Positions 34,430 through 46,979 of a DNA stretch of 64,000 nt are shown here, piece after piece; the first letter of the stretch is position 1; the number at the start of each line of letters is the position of its first letter. The notes under the pieces were generated by a model that had not been told where the DNA came from, did not search any database, and was given only the letters and a program-made list of their open reading frames with translations. The translations under genes were made by a program, and so were the position numbers. Source of the DNA: Bettongia penicillata ogilbyi (lineage: Eukaryota > Chordata > Mammalia > Diprotodontia > Potoroidae); the NCBI GenBank assembly GCA_023548195.1, contig JAJHZJ010000041.1, positions 310,001-374,000 of the forward strand, in the 5' to 3' direction.

Positions 34430-35520
34430 TGAGCTATTGAGTTCCATTGCTAGGCTTAGATCAATACCTTACACCATATTCTACAAAAAAATTTAAATCA
34501 ATACATGATCTTGATATTAAAAATTATATCATAAAATTTAGAAGAGAAGTAGATAACATACCTTTCATAGCTGTGCATAGGATATGTATTCTTTAACCAA
34601 ATGTGACATACAGGCAAATTACAAAAGATTAAATAGATAAGTTTGAATACATGAAACTGAAAAGCTTCTGTTTAAACAAAATTTAATGTACCTAGAATAC
34701 CAATGAAAGCAGTAAAATAGGGAGAAATTTTGTATCTAATTTCTTAGATAAGGGTCTGGTATCCAAGATACATACACGTATGATGTGTAAGTATATGATA
34801 TACATACATATAACAAAAAGCCATTCCCTAATAGATAAGTGGTTGAAGAATATGAACAAATAATTATCAAAGAATTACAAAATATTAGCAATCACATAAT
34901 AGAATGCTTCAAATCACTAATAATAAGAAAAATACAAATCAAAAACCACTCTAAAGTGCCACTTTACATTTTGCAAATTGGCAATGATAAGAGATGGAAA
35001 TTGTCAATGTTGGAGGGATTGTGAGAAGTTAGGTGCTCTAGTGCAAAGTGGGAAGAGCTATGAATCTGTTCAAGTATTTGAAAAGCAATTTGGTATTATG
35101 CAAATAAAGTCCCTAAAATGTCTATATCTTTTGACCTAGAGATTCCACTAGTAACTCTATACTCCTAAGGAATTCATTGATAAAAATTAAGTCCTCATAA
35201 TAATTTATATTTATAATATAAATATCATAATATTTATAATCACATTTTTGCATGTGTGATAACCAAGAATTGGAAACCAAGTAGATGTTCATTAATTGAA
35301 GAATGCCCCTCAAAATTACGGTATATTAATTTCATGGAATATTACTGTGTTTTAAGAAATGATGGAAGGTGATATGGAGAAGAATGACGCAGAATGAAGT
35401 AAGCAGAGTCAATAAAAGTGATGGCAACAATGAAAGTGGAAAGAAAAATTACAAAACAATCAAAGGTGAAGACTGCAAAATTTCAAAGTACCATCATGGC
35501 TCCAAAGAAGAGATATAAAA

Positions 35521-35560
<40 letters not shown>

Positions 35561-35757
35561 TGAAGAGGTGGGAGATTCACAGGTGTGGTAAATTTCACAT
35601 ATTTTCAGACTTATTCTATCCATCAATTTTTCTTATTTTTCTCTCTTTTTTTCAGAAACTTATTGGTAATAAGGGAGAACTCTCTGGGAGGAAGAAAATT
35701 ATACTGGGGTAAATTACGGTGATGTTAAAAACAAAGATCAATAAAATTTTATTTTAG
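34430..35757 (+). mobile_element. L1 ORF2 3' end and 3' UTR, decayed
   Basis: The sequence follows the C-terminal L1 ORF2 order: GAAACTGAAAAGCTTCTGTT, AGATAAGGGTCTGGTATCCA, AAATACAAATCAAAAACCAC and ATGGAATATTACTGTGTTTT. A 3' UTR follows with an inserted (AC)n (35522-35558) and the end AAAACAAAGATCAATAAAAT. Many stops are present. Confidence 0.85.
35522..35558 (+). repeat. (AC)n microsatellite
   Basis: About 18 AC units inside the L1 3' UTR. Confidence 0.95.
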
Positions 35758-35759
35758 AA

Positions 35760-36640
35760 AATAATACTCAAAGGAATTTATGACTGATTCTCAGTTTCAT
35801 ACATCAGGCATCTGGCTGCTTCATAAGATCTTTAGGAGCTATAAATATGTAGGAGGATTATCTGTGTACCCATGATACCATAAACTTTCAAACAGAATAA
35901 TGTGACTCCAGAGACACACAAACATTTAAAGCACAATAGGGATTAACCTGGAGCCCTGAAGAATACCAGAAGTAACTTAAACAAAGCCAGAACAATATGC
36001 CCCCAGGAAAAGTATCTTAGGTCACTGAGGAAAAGAGGGATGAGAAAATATCCAGAAGGGTCAAATGTTAAGCTGAGTTTAAAAGAAAAAAGTACAAGTA
36101 GAATCTTTTGAGTAGAAGGAACTTTGGGAAATTATCTAGTATATTTCTCCTTTTCTTGAGTAAGCTAAGCTTGATCTTTTCTATTTTAGTTCTTTGACAA
36201 ACCCACCAGCTAGCCCAATTCTACCATTCCTGTAAGGTCCATTTGCTTTTCTATGAAGACTTCTTAAAACACTGCTCTCTTCCCACCTTGGTCTGGCCAT
36301 ATATTTTGGCATCTTATCAGATTTAATTTATTACATTGCTTTCTGTTGTTCTCTCTCTAATTATTTAATGTTATAGTTTCTTCATATGTTGAATCTCAAA
36401 ATAAGTTTAAGTTTCTGCAGGTGAGAGATTTCTTTTTTGTCTTACAGACCTACCCACAACACTGCCAGTCATACAGGGATTCATCAAATGCAGTTAGAAC
36501 AGAAAATTGAACAACTTTCACTAAATTGGTCATATCTAATTAAAATCTCTCCAGAGGAACTTGAGGGTCTGCATCAGAAAAATTGACTGCCACCTTCCAT
36601 AAGAGTCATATTCCACCTTGAAAACTTTCCAAATCTGAGC
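35760..36640. other. Intergenic sequence without a recognised feature
   Basis: No repeat or gene was recognised. Confidence 0.45.
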
Positions 36641-36644
36641 AAGT

Positions 36645-36800
36645 CTTCTTTGCCTCAGTTTCCTCAACTTTAAATAGAAATGCAGATAGTTCCTTCCTCT
36701 TAGATTCATTGTGAGGAGGAAATGCGATATTTATGAAGTCTTTAGCAAAGTACCTGGCACATAGTAGGCATTTCATAAATGCTTATTCCCTTCCCCTATG
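36645..36800 (+). mobile_element. MIR/THER1-type SINE, 3' half
   Basis: TGCCTCAGTTTCCTCAACTT, AGTACCTGGCACATAGTAGG and AATGCTTATTCCCTTCCCCT show the THER1-type tail. Confidence 0.85.
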
Positions 36801-37179
36801 ACATGCAGACTCTCAACGTTTCCTTCCAAGTCTAATTTTATTGACCTTTAACTGTCTATAGTGGCCTTTCTCTTAATTGTTTAAAACTTTATATATTCTT
36901 TATATTCCGCCCCCCCACCTTAAACATGATCCTGAGAAGTGGATACAGCCCTCTAGTGGTCACAACAGGTATACCCCCCTCCCCACACACACCCTAGCTT
37001 CAGAGGTCCTAGCACTAAATTCTTGCTGAACGTAATTCAATTTACTTCTGAGCATATCTCCAATATTATGAATCTGCCAAGGCTATTTTAAATTCTGCTC
37101 AGTGGCTCTTTTACTCTCCCCAGTGATGTAACTCAAATTTCATCATCCTCTACTCTCCCCTTTCCTGTTATTTTGAAAG

Positions 37180-37740
37180 ATGCAGTGGTCCTGCACCCTG
37201 ACGACCCCCAACTTGTACCCTTGATGTCGTACCTTCCTCTCTCTCCTAAGAACTTGTTCCTCCCAGTACTGATTCTTCTACCATCTACAAAAATGTCTAG
37301 ATCATTCCTGATATATTATTTTTAAACTCTTCATTTTACCTTACCATCCTCTAAAGTTCTTTTCTATATTTCTTTCCTATATTTCTCAACACCTTGAAAA
37401 AAAACCTGCCTATGCTTTTTAGTTTGCACTTTCTCAGCTTCCACTCGCTACTCAGCTCCCTGTAATCTGACTTTCAACTCCTCACTCAACTGAAACTTTT
37501 CCCTCCAAGGTCTCTTCACTGCCAAATTCAGTAGTTTTTTTCTTCAGTCTTCATGCTTCTTGTTAAATATGTAAATTCAGTAGTTTTTTTCTTCAGTCCT
37601 CATGCTTCTTGTTAAATATGTAAGCCACTCACTTCTAGTGGATGTATTTTCCTCTCTGAGATTTCTTTCCTGAATTACCTGCTACCTCTCTTACCACTCC
37701 TTCTCAGTCTCCAATGGAAGAAATACATATCTTGCTTTCC
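37180..37740 (+). mobile_element. L2 ORF2 fragment
   Basis: TTTCTCAGCTTCCACTCGCT, GTAATCTGACTTTCAACTCC and CTCAACTGAAACTTTTCCCT, then AAGGTCTCTTCACTGCCAAA, follow the L2 ORF2 order upstream of the part seen at 24.5 kb. It contains a 49-bp tandem duplication. Confidence 0.6.
37524..37621 (+). repeat. 49-bp direct tandem duplication
   Basis: Two adjacent copies (37524-37572 and 37573-37621) start AAATTCAGTAGTTTTTTTCT and differ at one base (T/C in CAGTCT versus CAGTCC). It is a recent local duplication inside the L2 fragment. Confidence 0.9.
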
Positions 37741-37959
37741 ATGTCTGACTGGTTCACAGAACGGGGGCATAAAAACTTTTGACCATGGGGGAAGTAAAGT
37801 TAGTATTTCTTAAATCTAGCAAATATCTTACTGACCTGCTATATTTAGAATCAGATGAGAATAGTTTTTATTTTAAGAAAATTACATCTTTTTCACAATA
37901 TTATAAGCAAATTTATTTTTATTGAATTATATGATCTGAAAGTGTTATATTGCATCCAG

Positions 37960-38560
37960 GCCTAAAGCAAAATGATTCCTTTTCTATTTTTTTCTTCCGT
38001 AGCTCTCTTTTCTCTTTCAGATGTTTTCCCATCAAGTGCTCTCATTTCATTTATTAACAAAAAACATTTAAAATTCTTTTTTTTAACTCTTGCTTCATCT
38101 CTTTCAGGAATAACAGTTGAATTTTTGCCCAAGTTGTGTTTTTTCTAAGGCTTTGCTTATAAAGATGTGTTGGAGTCGTTCTCTTCTGTGTTTGTAATTC
38201 ACCTTGAACTTTCCTACCTCCATAATGGCTCATTATGGTGTGGTTCTTTTGAGTTTGTGCATTTTTCCAAATTACTTCTTGACTTCATACTTGATATTAT
38301 AACTGGCCTCTTCCCTCTGAAGGGAAGGCATGCATTTGTCTAGTTGCCGTTTTTTTGGTGTATTGCGTGTTGGGTTATTTTAGGCTCTCAGAGACAAGGT
38401 GGGAAACATAAACTTTCAATGCTCCAAAAGTGGTCTGATCCAGGGCAAAGTCTGTTTACCACCACCCTGGTCTGAGCTCTGCAAGTTCCTGAACTACAAT
38501 GCTGCCACATTTCATGTTCAAGGAGGTATGAAAGCAAATGCTTGGAAGAGTGATACACTC
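37960..38560 (-). mobile_element. Probable L1/HAL1 5' fragment (5' UTR and ORF1 start)
   Basis: Read on the minus strand, 38500-38400 resembles an L1 5' UTR, and 38320-37960 is A-rich sequence with Lys/Glu-rich coding like an ORF1 coiled coil. The plus-strand frame 38399-38680 is antisense and unrecognised. The assignment is by resemblance only. Confidence 0.4.
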
Positions 38561-38689
38561 AACTTTATCAAAAGTCAGTATGGAAAGAGAAGGAATCCTC
38601 AGATTAACAGTGTGGCATTAGGAAAAAGCACTAAAGCTAAAGAAAGAACTCAATGCACAATAGTTTCTGTTCTGAATTGAGACATACTA

Positions 38690-39810
38690 ATTTTTTAAAT
38701 CACTACAAAAGCCTCCACTTACCCTCAACAAATTTATTATAAAATGAGGGTTTAAAGATATGATAACTACGAAAATTCCTTTGAGTAACGAAAAATTTGT
38801 GATTCTTAAATTTCAAATATTCCAATGAAATATCAACAAATTAACTAGGTGAAGTAGGTTAAAGTAGCCTTCTTACCATTTGAAATCTAATCCATCTTTC
38901 ACTCTCCCAGAAGTCAATTAAGTACAAAAGCACTAATCAAAAGTCTTGAAAATGCATTCAGATCCAGGCTTTGCCAAGAATGAAAACCTGATTCAGTATA
39001 AACATAATGCCTAAAGTTCCAAAATCAACAAAATGAATAACTCTATAATTTTATCATTAGAATTCATATTTTTATATTTATGTCAGTTTTCTGTTGAATG
39101 TTGTTAGGTATACAGATATCTAAATACTCAACACATATGCAGGAAATGAGTAAGCAATTTGTTTTTTACAATGTATTCCTGGAAATCATGGCAAAAGAGA
39201 AAAATTAAAAGGTGAGTTAATCATGAATGAATGAACTATTGTGTTCATCTGCACAAGTATTCAGTGCCATTGCCAGAAATTATTAAATAAGGAGGTATGA
39301 TCAAAATAGGAGGTATTTATCATACAATATTGAATAATTCAAGTGATAAAATATGAAATAGCCAAACGCAAGGACTACCTGTCCAATAAATGCAGATATT
39401 TTGACGAATACAAATTTTAAAGTGAATGCCACATTTGTAGAAAGGTACTAAGAGAAGCATGGCATGACTGCCATTTTTCCTTTCAAAGAGCATGACAAGG
39501 AGACTGAAGAGCTATTTTAAAAATTAAAGAAAGTCTTTCCGTTACCACTTAACCAACTGCACTCAATTCTACTTTCAGTCAGTTATCAAGTCCTAACACC
39601 GAAAACAAAATAATAAGGCCACTCAGCACTTAATAGATATAATATTGGCAAAGCACTTCAAGGTCTTCTAAGGAAAGCTCATCTAAAAACACAGAGCAGA
39701 CTTATTGTTTTCCATGTTCTCAATAACTGGGCAACAATATAAGTCAAATATAAGAGAGATTGGGATCAAATAACTTCAGATAAAATGGGTTTTTTTCTTT
39801 TTGTTTTTTG
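38690..39810. other. Intergenic sequence downstream of SYT16
   Basis: AT-rich. No recognised repeat. It could include distal 3' UTR of SYT16 if a far polyadenylation site is used. Confidence 0.4.
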
Positions 39811-39816
39811 CTTTTG

Positions 39817-40065
39817 CCTAATTTACTTCAGTCAAGTCTGACCCCTTCTGACCCTGTTTTGGTTTTTCTTGGCAGAAATACTGGAGTGGTTTGCTATTTC
39901 TTTCTCCAGCTCATTTTCCAGGTAAAGAAACTGATCAAACAGGGTTAAGTGACTTGCCCAGATTCACACAACTGTAAGTATCTGAGGCCAGATTTCAATT
40001 TAGGAAGAAGAATCTTTCTGACTCCGGGGCCAACACTGTCCATTTTGCCACCTGGCTGACCAGTT
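39817..40065 (-). mobile_element. Marsupial SINE, MAR1-like (tail type A), near full length
   Basis: CTTGGCAGAAATACTGGAGT, AGGGTTAAGTGACTTGCCCA and the head complement CATTTTGCCACCTGGCTGAC are in order. Confidence 0.85.
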
Positions 40066-40234
40066 CCTAAAAGCAGACACTGTCAAGTGGCAGAGTAATT
40101 CATTAAAAGCTATACAGTGTTCTATAGAGCATGAGTTCCCAATAGAGTTGCCTGGTACCTAATCTGGACATTATCAGGAGAACCATGACACAAGTGATAA
40201 TTCAGCATACTCTTCTTTTTTTCATTTCAGTTTA

Positions 40235-40420
40235 CTCTTACTCTTGCAAAAGAATGAATGGCAGATTTGGAGTCAGAATGCCTGGGTCTTTCCCTCAACT
40301 CTGCCACTTACCATCTGTGCCAACTTGGAGATCTCTCTTGTCCTCAGTTTCATCATTTCTGATTAATGAAATACCTAGACTAGATATCCTCTCAAGTATT
40401 TCCTTTGATATATAATTCTA
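40235..40420 (+). mobile_element. MIR-like SINE
   Basis: TTGGAGTCAGAATGCCTGGG, CTCTGCCACTTACCATCTGT and AGACTAGATATCCTCTCAAG are in order. Confidence 0.65.
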
Positions 40421-41291
40421 TAGGAAACTGAAAGGAATTTCCTTTTCATTTTTAGTATCTCAAGCCTTCACTAGACATCACCCTAGGGACAGGGAAAAGT
40501 CTACAGTGAAACATAAACTCAAATGAAACGGCTGGAATAATTACAATTTAGGTAGCAGTACAGCCTCCTTTTTTATCCTTTTTGTTAATTTAAAGTCATA
40601 GGAATCAAAACCTTACACACTAAAGAAACATAAGCATGCACTAAGAAAATATTTAAAATAACCTTTAACTAACATTCATGCTGATAAACTGATAAACAGT
40701 CTGCATGCCTATCACAAAATCTAAGAATATATGATCAGCAAAGTTTATCAATATCAATTCAGCTGAATGATGATAATCATAGGCACTTCAAATGTTTGCA
40801 GAAATATTTTAGGACTTGCCCATGCTACTTGAAAATATCATTCATTCATAAATGTTGGCAAATATACATTTTCAAGAAGCAAGTAAATCAAAAGACTAAG
40901 TATTCATTGAGCCCTTACTGTGTGTAAGTTTCTCTGGGGATTGGAAGTAGTATCATAAAAGAGAGTATAGGTTGCAGCATCAACATAGATAATGTGTACA
41001 GAATTATATGTAATTGATTCAGATTTAATCTTGAAATGCATCAGATGAAGATAATTCAAAATGGCAGTGATAGCATCAGTGTTTAAATAGATTTTTCCAT
41101 CTTCCTGACTTTCTCACTTCTAGTAATTAGTTGTTCAGGTGAGAAATCCAGCAAAAAAGCCTTGAAAAGCAAAAGTTCAATGACTCCATTTAAAAATCCA
41201 AAAAGGGACCAGCTTTCTTAGAAAAGGCTGCTGAACTGTATGTTGAATTGGTAACTGGCAACAGCAGTCATCTGGAAGGTGAAACATGAAC

Positions 41292-41297
41292 TTTATT
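41292..41297 (-). terminator. SYT16: Candidate SYT16 polyadenylation signal AATAAA
   Basis: On the minus strand a canonical AATAAA starts 8 bases after the TGA stop (CAAATAAAGTTC). Use of this site would give an extremely short 3' UTR of about 30 bases. A longer 3' UTR using a site further left is equally possible and cannot be decided from sequence alone. Confidence 0.35.
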
Positions 41298-41305
41298 TGA
41301 AACCA

Positions 41306-41619
41306 TCAGGATTCTAATAAAGTATGCCACCTGCAGATCTGCTGCCCTTTGGTTTCCTTCATTTCTTGCCAATGGTCTTGTTCCTCCTCTCCACTGCTGT
41401 TCTGACCCAGTGAAATCCATCCAATCATTTCTTTGCGCTTCATAGTACGCCGATTATAAATTGAGATCATCAAAGTGACATCAGAAAGCTGAAAGAGAGC
41501 TACCTGGAAAACAAACGTTTCCTTGTAAATGGGATTCGGTTGGCCTCTTCTAATGGATGTCTTACAACGAGACATCTCGTGGCCCACAGAGTTGAGAAGA
41601 AAGAGCTTCCCGTAAGTAT
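41306..41619 (-). CDS. SYT16: SYT16 terminal coding exon: C2B domain and C-terminus
   Basis: The acceptor is TTTTTTCCTGTCACAG just above 41619. The exon opens with AT, completing a split aspartate codon, then [76 protein letters not shown] and ends [10 protein letters not shown] with TGA at 41308-41306. This is the second half of C2B, with the WHTL-type C-terminal motif typical of synaptotagmins. Loop 3 reads [10 protein letters not shown] where calcium-binding synaptotagmins carry aspartates, so C2B should not bind calcium in the usual way (inference from family knowledge). The ending WHTLLES and the [10 protein letters not shown] segment favour SYT16 over SYT14, whose ending I remember as WHALLES. 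With the two exons upstream it gives 315 C-terminal residues. The full human protein is about 645 residues, so roughly half lies outside the window. Confidence 0.95.
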
Positions 41620-41991
41620 CTGTGACAGGAAAAAAATAGGGGAGGGCAGAGAAAAGAAAAAAATATTAATATCTGTCACTCATTTGTGGTCTCACTGCCT
41701 ACTTGCCAGCTCATTCAAGTTTTCAGTAGGTTCCTCCTTCCTTTACATTGAGAAATAGCTTCATACCTGATAGATACAAATAAGTTAAGCATATAGATTA
41801 TTGGGGAAAATTTTCTTGATCTTGACAACTCAGTATGCTGTAATGAGATATATGCCTTCTACATGAATACATTCAAGGAAAAATATGGGAAAGCACTAAC
41901 ATATCCTTAAAACTCTTGTACATACTGACACTGGGGTTAATATTTGTGTACATTTTGCTTGAAAAGGCATCTTTCTTTTTTATATTCAAAA

Positions 41992-42270
41992 AATAGATAG
42001 CTAGGTATTAGTGCACAGAGCACTGGACTTGGAGTCAGACCTGCATTCAAATCCAGACTCAGATATTTATTAGCTGCATGACCATGAGAGAAATCATTTA
42101 ACCCTCTGTTTACCTCAGTTTTCTCAACTGCATAATGTGAATAATAATAGCACCTGCCTTCAAGAGTTATTGTGAGGATCAAATGAGAAAATATTAGGAA
42201 AGTGCTTGGCACGGTGCCTGACACACAACAGGTAGCACTTGGTAAATTCTTAACTTCCTTTCTTCCTTCC
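41992..42270 (+). mobile_element. MIR/THER1-type SINE in the SYT16 intron
   Basis: AGAGCACTGGACTTGGAGTC, TCAAATCCAGACTCAGATAT, GTGCTTGGCACGGTGCCTGA and a pyrimidine-rich tail. It is antisense to SYT16. Confidence 0.85.
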
Positions 42271-42274
42271 TAAA

Positions 42275-44030
42275 ATATATTAGAAAAAATGATGATTAAT
42301 TTCTAATGACTGACTTAGATTTTGAATAAAACCTATTCATGTTCCCAACTATGCTTTCTGGAATATTTGAATGATGGGCAAGCCACTTCAGATCTAGACA
42401 GATCCTATCTTGAAACAGAACTAAGACCATAGAGATCTATACCTAGGAGGACATGCTGTATTTTCTAGAGGATAAAGGGGAACTGGGAGATTGCTTGGTT
42501 TAAAAATAATAATGATAAGAGCCTAGTGTATATATGTCTAATATTACAAATGCTGGAAATGAAGCTGTCTCCCTGTGATCAAAATATAGTACATGCCTTG
42601 CTTGCGAGCCTGAAAAAAGGTAACAATTATGATACCTCCTTATCTCTAAACATTTTTTCTGGTATCCCCTGAGATATAGTCTTTTCAAGACCTCCAGATT
42701 GGTTTCTGTCATCATGGAACATTATCGCTATGATAACTGCACTCTGTTTGAGGCATTTCCCACAGTGGTGTTTAGTAGCAGCATAACCCGGGTCAAATCC
42801 CTTTCTCTCTTTGGTCTCAGTTTTCAAATCTATAAAATAAATCTGAAAATACCAGCTTGATCTGTCTTTGCTCCATAGCACAATATTTAATGGTGATAAG
42901 TACTCCTTATAAAGTTGCACCCATACAGAAATGAAAAAGGATCCAAAAGACGTAAAAATAGTATACTACTTTTGCACTTTTTCCAGAACAGAACATCGTA
43001 AAGGATGTGTCCTCTTGGACAATCTATCACACTTATGCTCACCTTGCCTAAATGTGAGGTCTCAAATTTCTATTAACTACTGGAATATTTTGCATTGTTT
43101 CTCACTAGCTTAATGTGTGAGCTGTTCTTTCAAGAATCCGTGTGTCAGGGTGTTTTCCCAATTCGATCATCCTATAAATCCCATTCAATGTAGATTGCAA
43201 GTTGATTCGTGTTTATTGCTCACTCTCCTACTGAACCACAATTCTAACTTTTAGAAGTGTAAATCCAGATTTCTGCAATTTTCTGTTCCCTCAAAGTGCC
43301 TCTAAGAAAGGAAATTACAACCTGCAGCTTTCTCTCTGTGTTGATCTTTTTTTTCCTATTCCCATTTGATGTGCTATTTTATGCACTTATCTGCTGAGAA
43401 ACACAAGGTGTGAAATTACACATCAGGTGTGAAAACACTTCTCTGTCTCAAAAGCAGGGCTCTCCACTCTTCACACTGTTCCACAAAAAAAAGCTGTCAA
43501 GAAACTGACAATTGGAAGGCAAACTGTGAGGTTCCACAGCTGCCCAGCTACATAATTCTTACAAGAAAAGTTGGATCCTGGGCCCAAACTACTCATCCAA
43601 TGTTAAGGCCAGTATAACCTTATTGACTAAAGTTGACCCCGTGAACACAAACTGCCCATTAGACAAAGAGAGCAATTTCAGGGTTTATCCCATCACACGA
43701 CTGTCTTCTGATTATGGAAAAGAGTAGCTTAATAAAATAAATAAATTTGCTTGAGGTGAATTGTGTGTCACAAAGTGCAGGAGCAAAGATAATAATTTCT
43801 CAACAATCCAGACACCTAAGTATAGGAGGAGGAAGATGGGCCAAATGCTTCCAGTAGGCCTCATGCTAAAATGAGCATTTTGTCAGTAGCAACATGCCTC
43901 ATGCTAAAATACCATAATACAAACCTGCCCATACAACATTTGGATAGCTTGTGGACCTAGATTTGGACAGCTGATCTTTGATTTTAGTGCAGCAAATTTG
44001 ACTGTTGAGTTTTGGTAAACTCCCATTCAA
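42275..44030. other. Unique intronic sequence
   Basis: No exon, RNA or repeat family was recognised. A MIR-like piece (minus strand) may lie at about 42770-42870. Confidence 0.4.
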
Positions 44031-44034
44031 TTCA

Positions 44035-44130
44035 AGTCAATAAACACATATTAAGCACCTACTATGTATAAAGCATTCTGCTAGACACTGGAAGTGTTCT
44101 AATATTCCAACGGATTTGTGATCGCATCCA
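44035..44130 (+). mobile_element. Ancient mammalian repeat fragment
   Basis: TCAATAAACACATATTAAGC, ACCTACTATGTATAAAGCAT and CTGCTAGACACTGGAAGT share the motif at 20235 and 62825. Confidence 0.55.
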
Positions 44131-44299
44131 CCTGAGTACCAAAGCTGCATGTAGACAGGACATAGGGCTTTGCCATAGGCACTGGCGTCTGAGGAGGTGT
44201 CACTTCAGTCCTGAAACCCTACCCTTAAGTGAAATTTGGGGAGAAGAAAGGGCTGGGATAGGGTAAAGGAGATGGGAAAGGATATTTGGGAAATGAATA

Positions 44300-44960
44300 A
44301 GCCAGTCCCTTCTCCTGACACCGGAGCACCTATTGTAGATCTATCTCTCCTGGGCTTACATGCCTTTCCCAACTTTCAAAATCTATTTCCCCTCCTACCT
44401 CTCCCCACATACTTAACCCTTTCCTACTTAGCCCTAGACATCATCTGTCCTTGCCTTCTAAATTCCTCTTCATCTTAGATCTTTTCTTCTCCTATCTATC
44501 TTCAGGTGATCAGAGAAACCTAGTTTTATCCTGAAGAAGCTATGTTTCTTAGGACCTTCTTTAAGACTGGCTGGTCTCATAAATCAGGATATAGGGCTAA
44601 AAATAGGAGTTGCCATATTCCTTGCTTCCCACTGCTACTTTCAGTTGCTACCACCAGCCTATCATCACTATCCATCCCTTTAAAGTTCTGTCTCTTCTGT
44701 CTAAATATTTGTTCTATTATCTCTGGGTCTTTAGGTCACTCTCCCTCTTCTGCAGTAAGTACCTAGCACTTACCTCAAACTCTTCTCCAGAAAAATGCTT
44801 GACCCTTTGATTACCCTGGCTTCCAGGTTCAACTTCCATGACTTCTGTCTATTCTTCTTCAGGCACACATAGAAGTGACCCATTCTTTATTATTCACCCA
44901 CTCCCATCACCACTCAAAAAAAGTGGAGAGACTTTTACAGTTATCCCTTCTACATCATGA
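44300..44960 (+). mobile_element. Possible old LINE (L2/CR1-like) remnant
   Basis: Pyrimidine-rich sequence resembling L2 coding parts (GTTGCCATATTCCTTGCTTC; ACTTCCATGACTTCTGTCTA). The frames that stay open are Ser/Leu/Pro-rich. Family assignment is weak. Confidence 0.35.
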
Positions 44961-45487
44961 CTTTCCCCACTGTAGTTTTAATATATCATATGTTGGCATA
45001 AGAAATGAAACGGGAATTTGGGGGGAGTCTTGCAGAAACTGCAGACATCACATAAAGGCCAGAAGACAACATGGAAAAAGTTTGGAAACTTGGAAATGCA
45101 GAAAATATATGTATAGTATTGTATAATATCAACATATTTTGTGTGTTTTTATCATTATAATTCAGATTTCTCTGGCATAAAAAGAGAGCCAAAATATTTT
45201 ACATAGATTTTTCCAGATCACAAAGGCACAGCACCCCGAACTCCCAGGATGTGGAAGGAATAACTATAGTTACAAGTCTGATGAATGTTCCTTCCAGTTG
45301 TGCAGATTGTCACTTATCCATGTTTGGCTATCTTGTCTGAGTCTCCTTTTATATCAGTCACAGTGGAATCATTCAACATGCAAACGTCTTTATTCCCTTT
45401 CTCCTGATGTGTTCTAATTATACAGGTGCCAAGGATGCATAGTATCCCTCACTTTGACCCAAAAAAGTTACTGCCCTCAAGAAGCAA

Positions 45488-45665
45488 CTGTGGCAAACTA
45501 CTTAACCTCTATTAGCCTCAGTTTCCTCACCTGTAAAATGGGGAATAATAACAGAAACTACTTTACAGGATTATTGTGATGATCAAATGTGTTGTTATTA
45601 AAAGTGCTTATAAATCTTAAAGTGATATATAAATATTAATTATAATAAATTGTCATCATTATTAT
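45488..45665 (+). mobile_element. MIR/THER1-type SINE, 3' half
   Basis: ACTACTTAACCTCTATTAGC, CAGTTTCCTCACCTGTAAAA and ATTATTGTGATGATCAAATG lead to a TA-rich tail. Confidence 0.75.
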
Positions 45666-46031
45666 TCTAATATTTTTATACATAACAGTATAGAGAGTAT
45701 ATATCTATAGAGAGATACAATATATTCTATATATAATTATATAGAAGATAACATCATTCTAATATTGATCAAAATCAATATATGGAAAATGGGGTGTCTA
45801 AAATTTCTAGCTAACAGTATTACTACATATAATCAATTTTCAAAAACTAAAAATATTCCATATTAAATTTATCAAATACTTAAATATCTTACATTGCCTT
45901 TGGGTAGTGGTGTTAAAGTGGGCTAATATTGACTTAGAAAACTACAAAATTATTTTTAAAATAATAGAATTTCAGATCTGTAAAGGACCAAATAGAGATC
46001 ATATAGCCCAATCTATACTTGAAAAAGAATC

Positions 46032-46108
46032 CCTACAACTACTACTACTACCACCACCACCGCTATTATTACTACTACTACTACTACTACTACTACTACC
46101 ATTACTAA
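46032..46108 (+). repeat. (ACT)n/(ACC)n trinucleotide repeat
   Basis: ACT units with ACC and ATT interruptions run for 77 bases. A short MIR-like piece (minus) at about 45960-46020 precedes it. Confidence 0.92.
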
Positions 46109-46979
46109 TTGATATCAATAGCAGTGACTCTAAGACAGAAGTTTCAAACTACAGCCAGCAGCTAAATCATACAAAACTGCCAATGCTGCCAGGAACTAGT
46201 TTAAAATACAATTAGGCTCTAGCTCTTCCCCTATATCCCATAAAATACTCTGTAAAAAAGAAAACTCTAAACAAATTCTACAGCAGAAGAAGCCACAAAA
46301 TGACAGAGTGAAGAGATTTACAGCCAAAGACAGCCTGGAAGGCTGACAGGAAAACTCTATGGCACCAGGCTCAGAGAGGAGGGCAGCCCAGCCTGGGTCA
46401 CAAAGCAGGGTCAGGATGGGAGCAGGCTTCAGGGTGCTGAATCACAGATAATAACTGTGGTTCCCAGAATTTTCAATCCACAAATGCCAAAAATAGCTTC
46501 AAAGGTCAATAAGAAAGCTCTTTCACCTGGGTGAAAGCCCAGTCCAGCCCCAGCCCCAGCCCCAGGCATTGGCAGCATCCACTTTGGGAACCCTCTGCCT
46601 AAAAACCCTGGGAGAATCAAGCAGCTAATCTGGATCTCAGCCCTGAGTGGTGGTCCTGGGGTGAGGAGGAGTACTGGCTGGAGTGGTGGAGCTGGTGGTG
46701 GCTGTGGAGAGGGAATCCTACTCACAGTTCCACAGCAGAAAAGAGTGTTTGTGGTTGCTCACAGACCAGAGTGCAGGCCAGGAGAGGAGTAAACTCCTCT
46801 CCCTTGATTGTGCCCCTGTGGAGGAACTTAGAACTTACAGGTCTCTAGAGTGTACTCTCCACTTGACAAAGGACTCAAAAGTCAAGAAACTGGCTGGGAA
46901 AATGCTCAAAAAGGGGGAAAAATAAAATTATAGAAGGTTACTTTCTTGGTGAAAACATATTTTCTTCCATCCTTTCAGA

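Noticed and set aside
38399..38680. 93-codon plus-strand frame
   Set aside because: Mostly antisense to a probable L1/HAL1 5' fragment; no domain seen.
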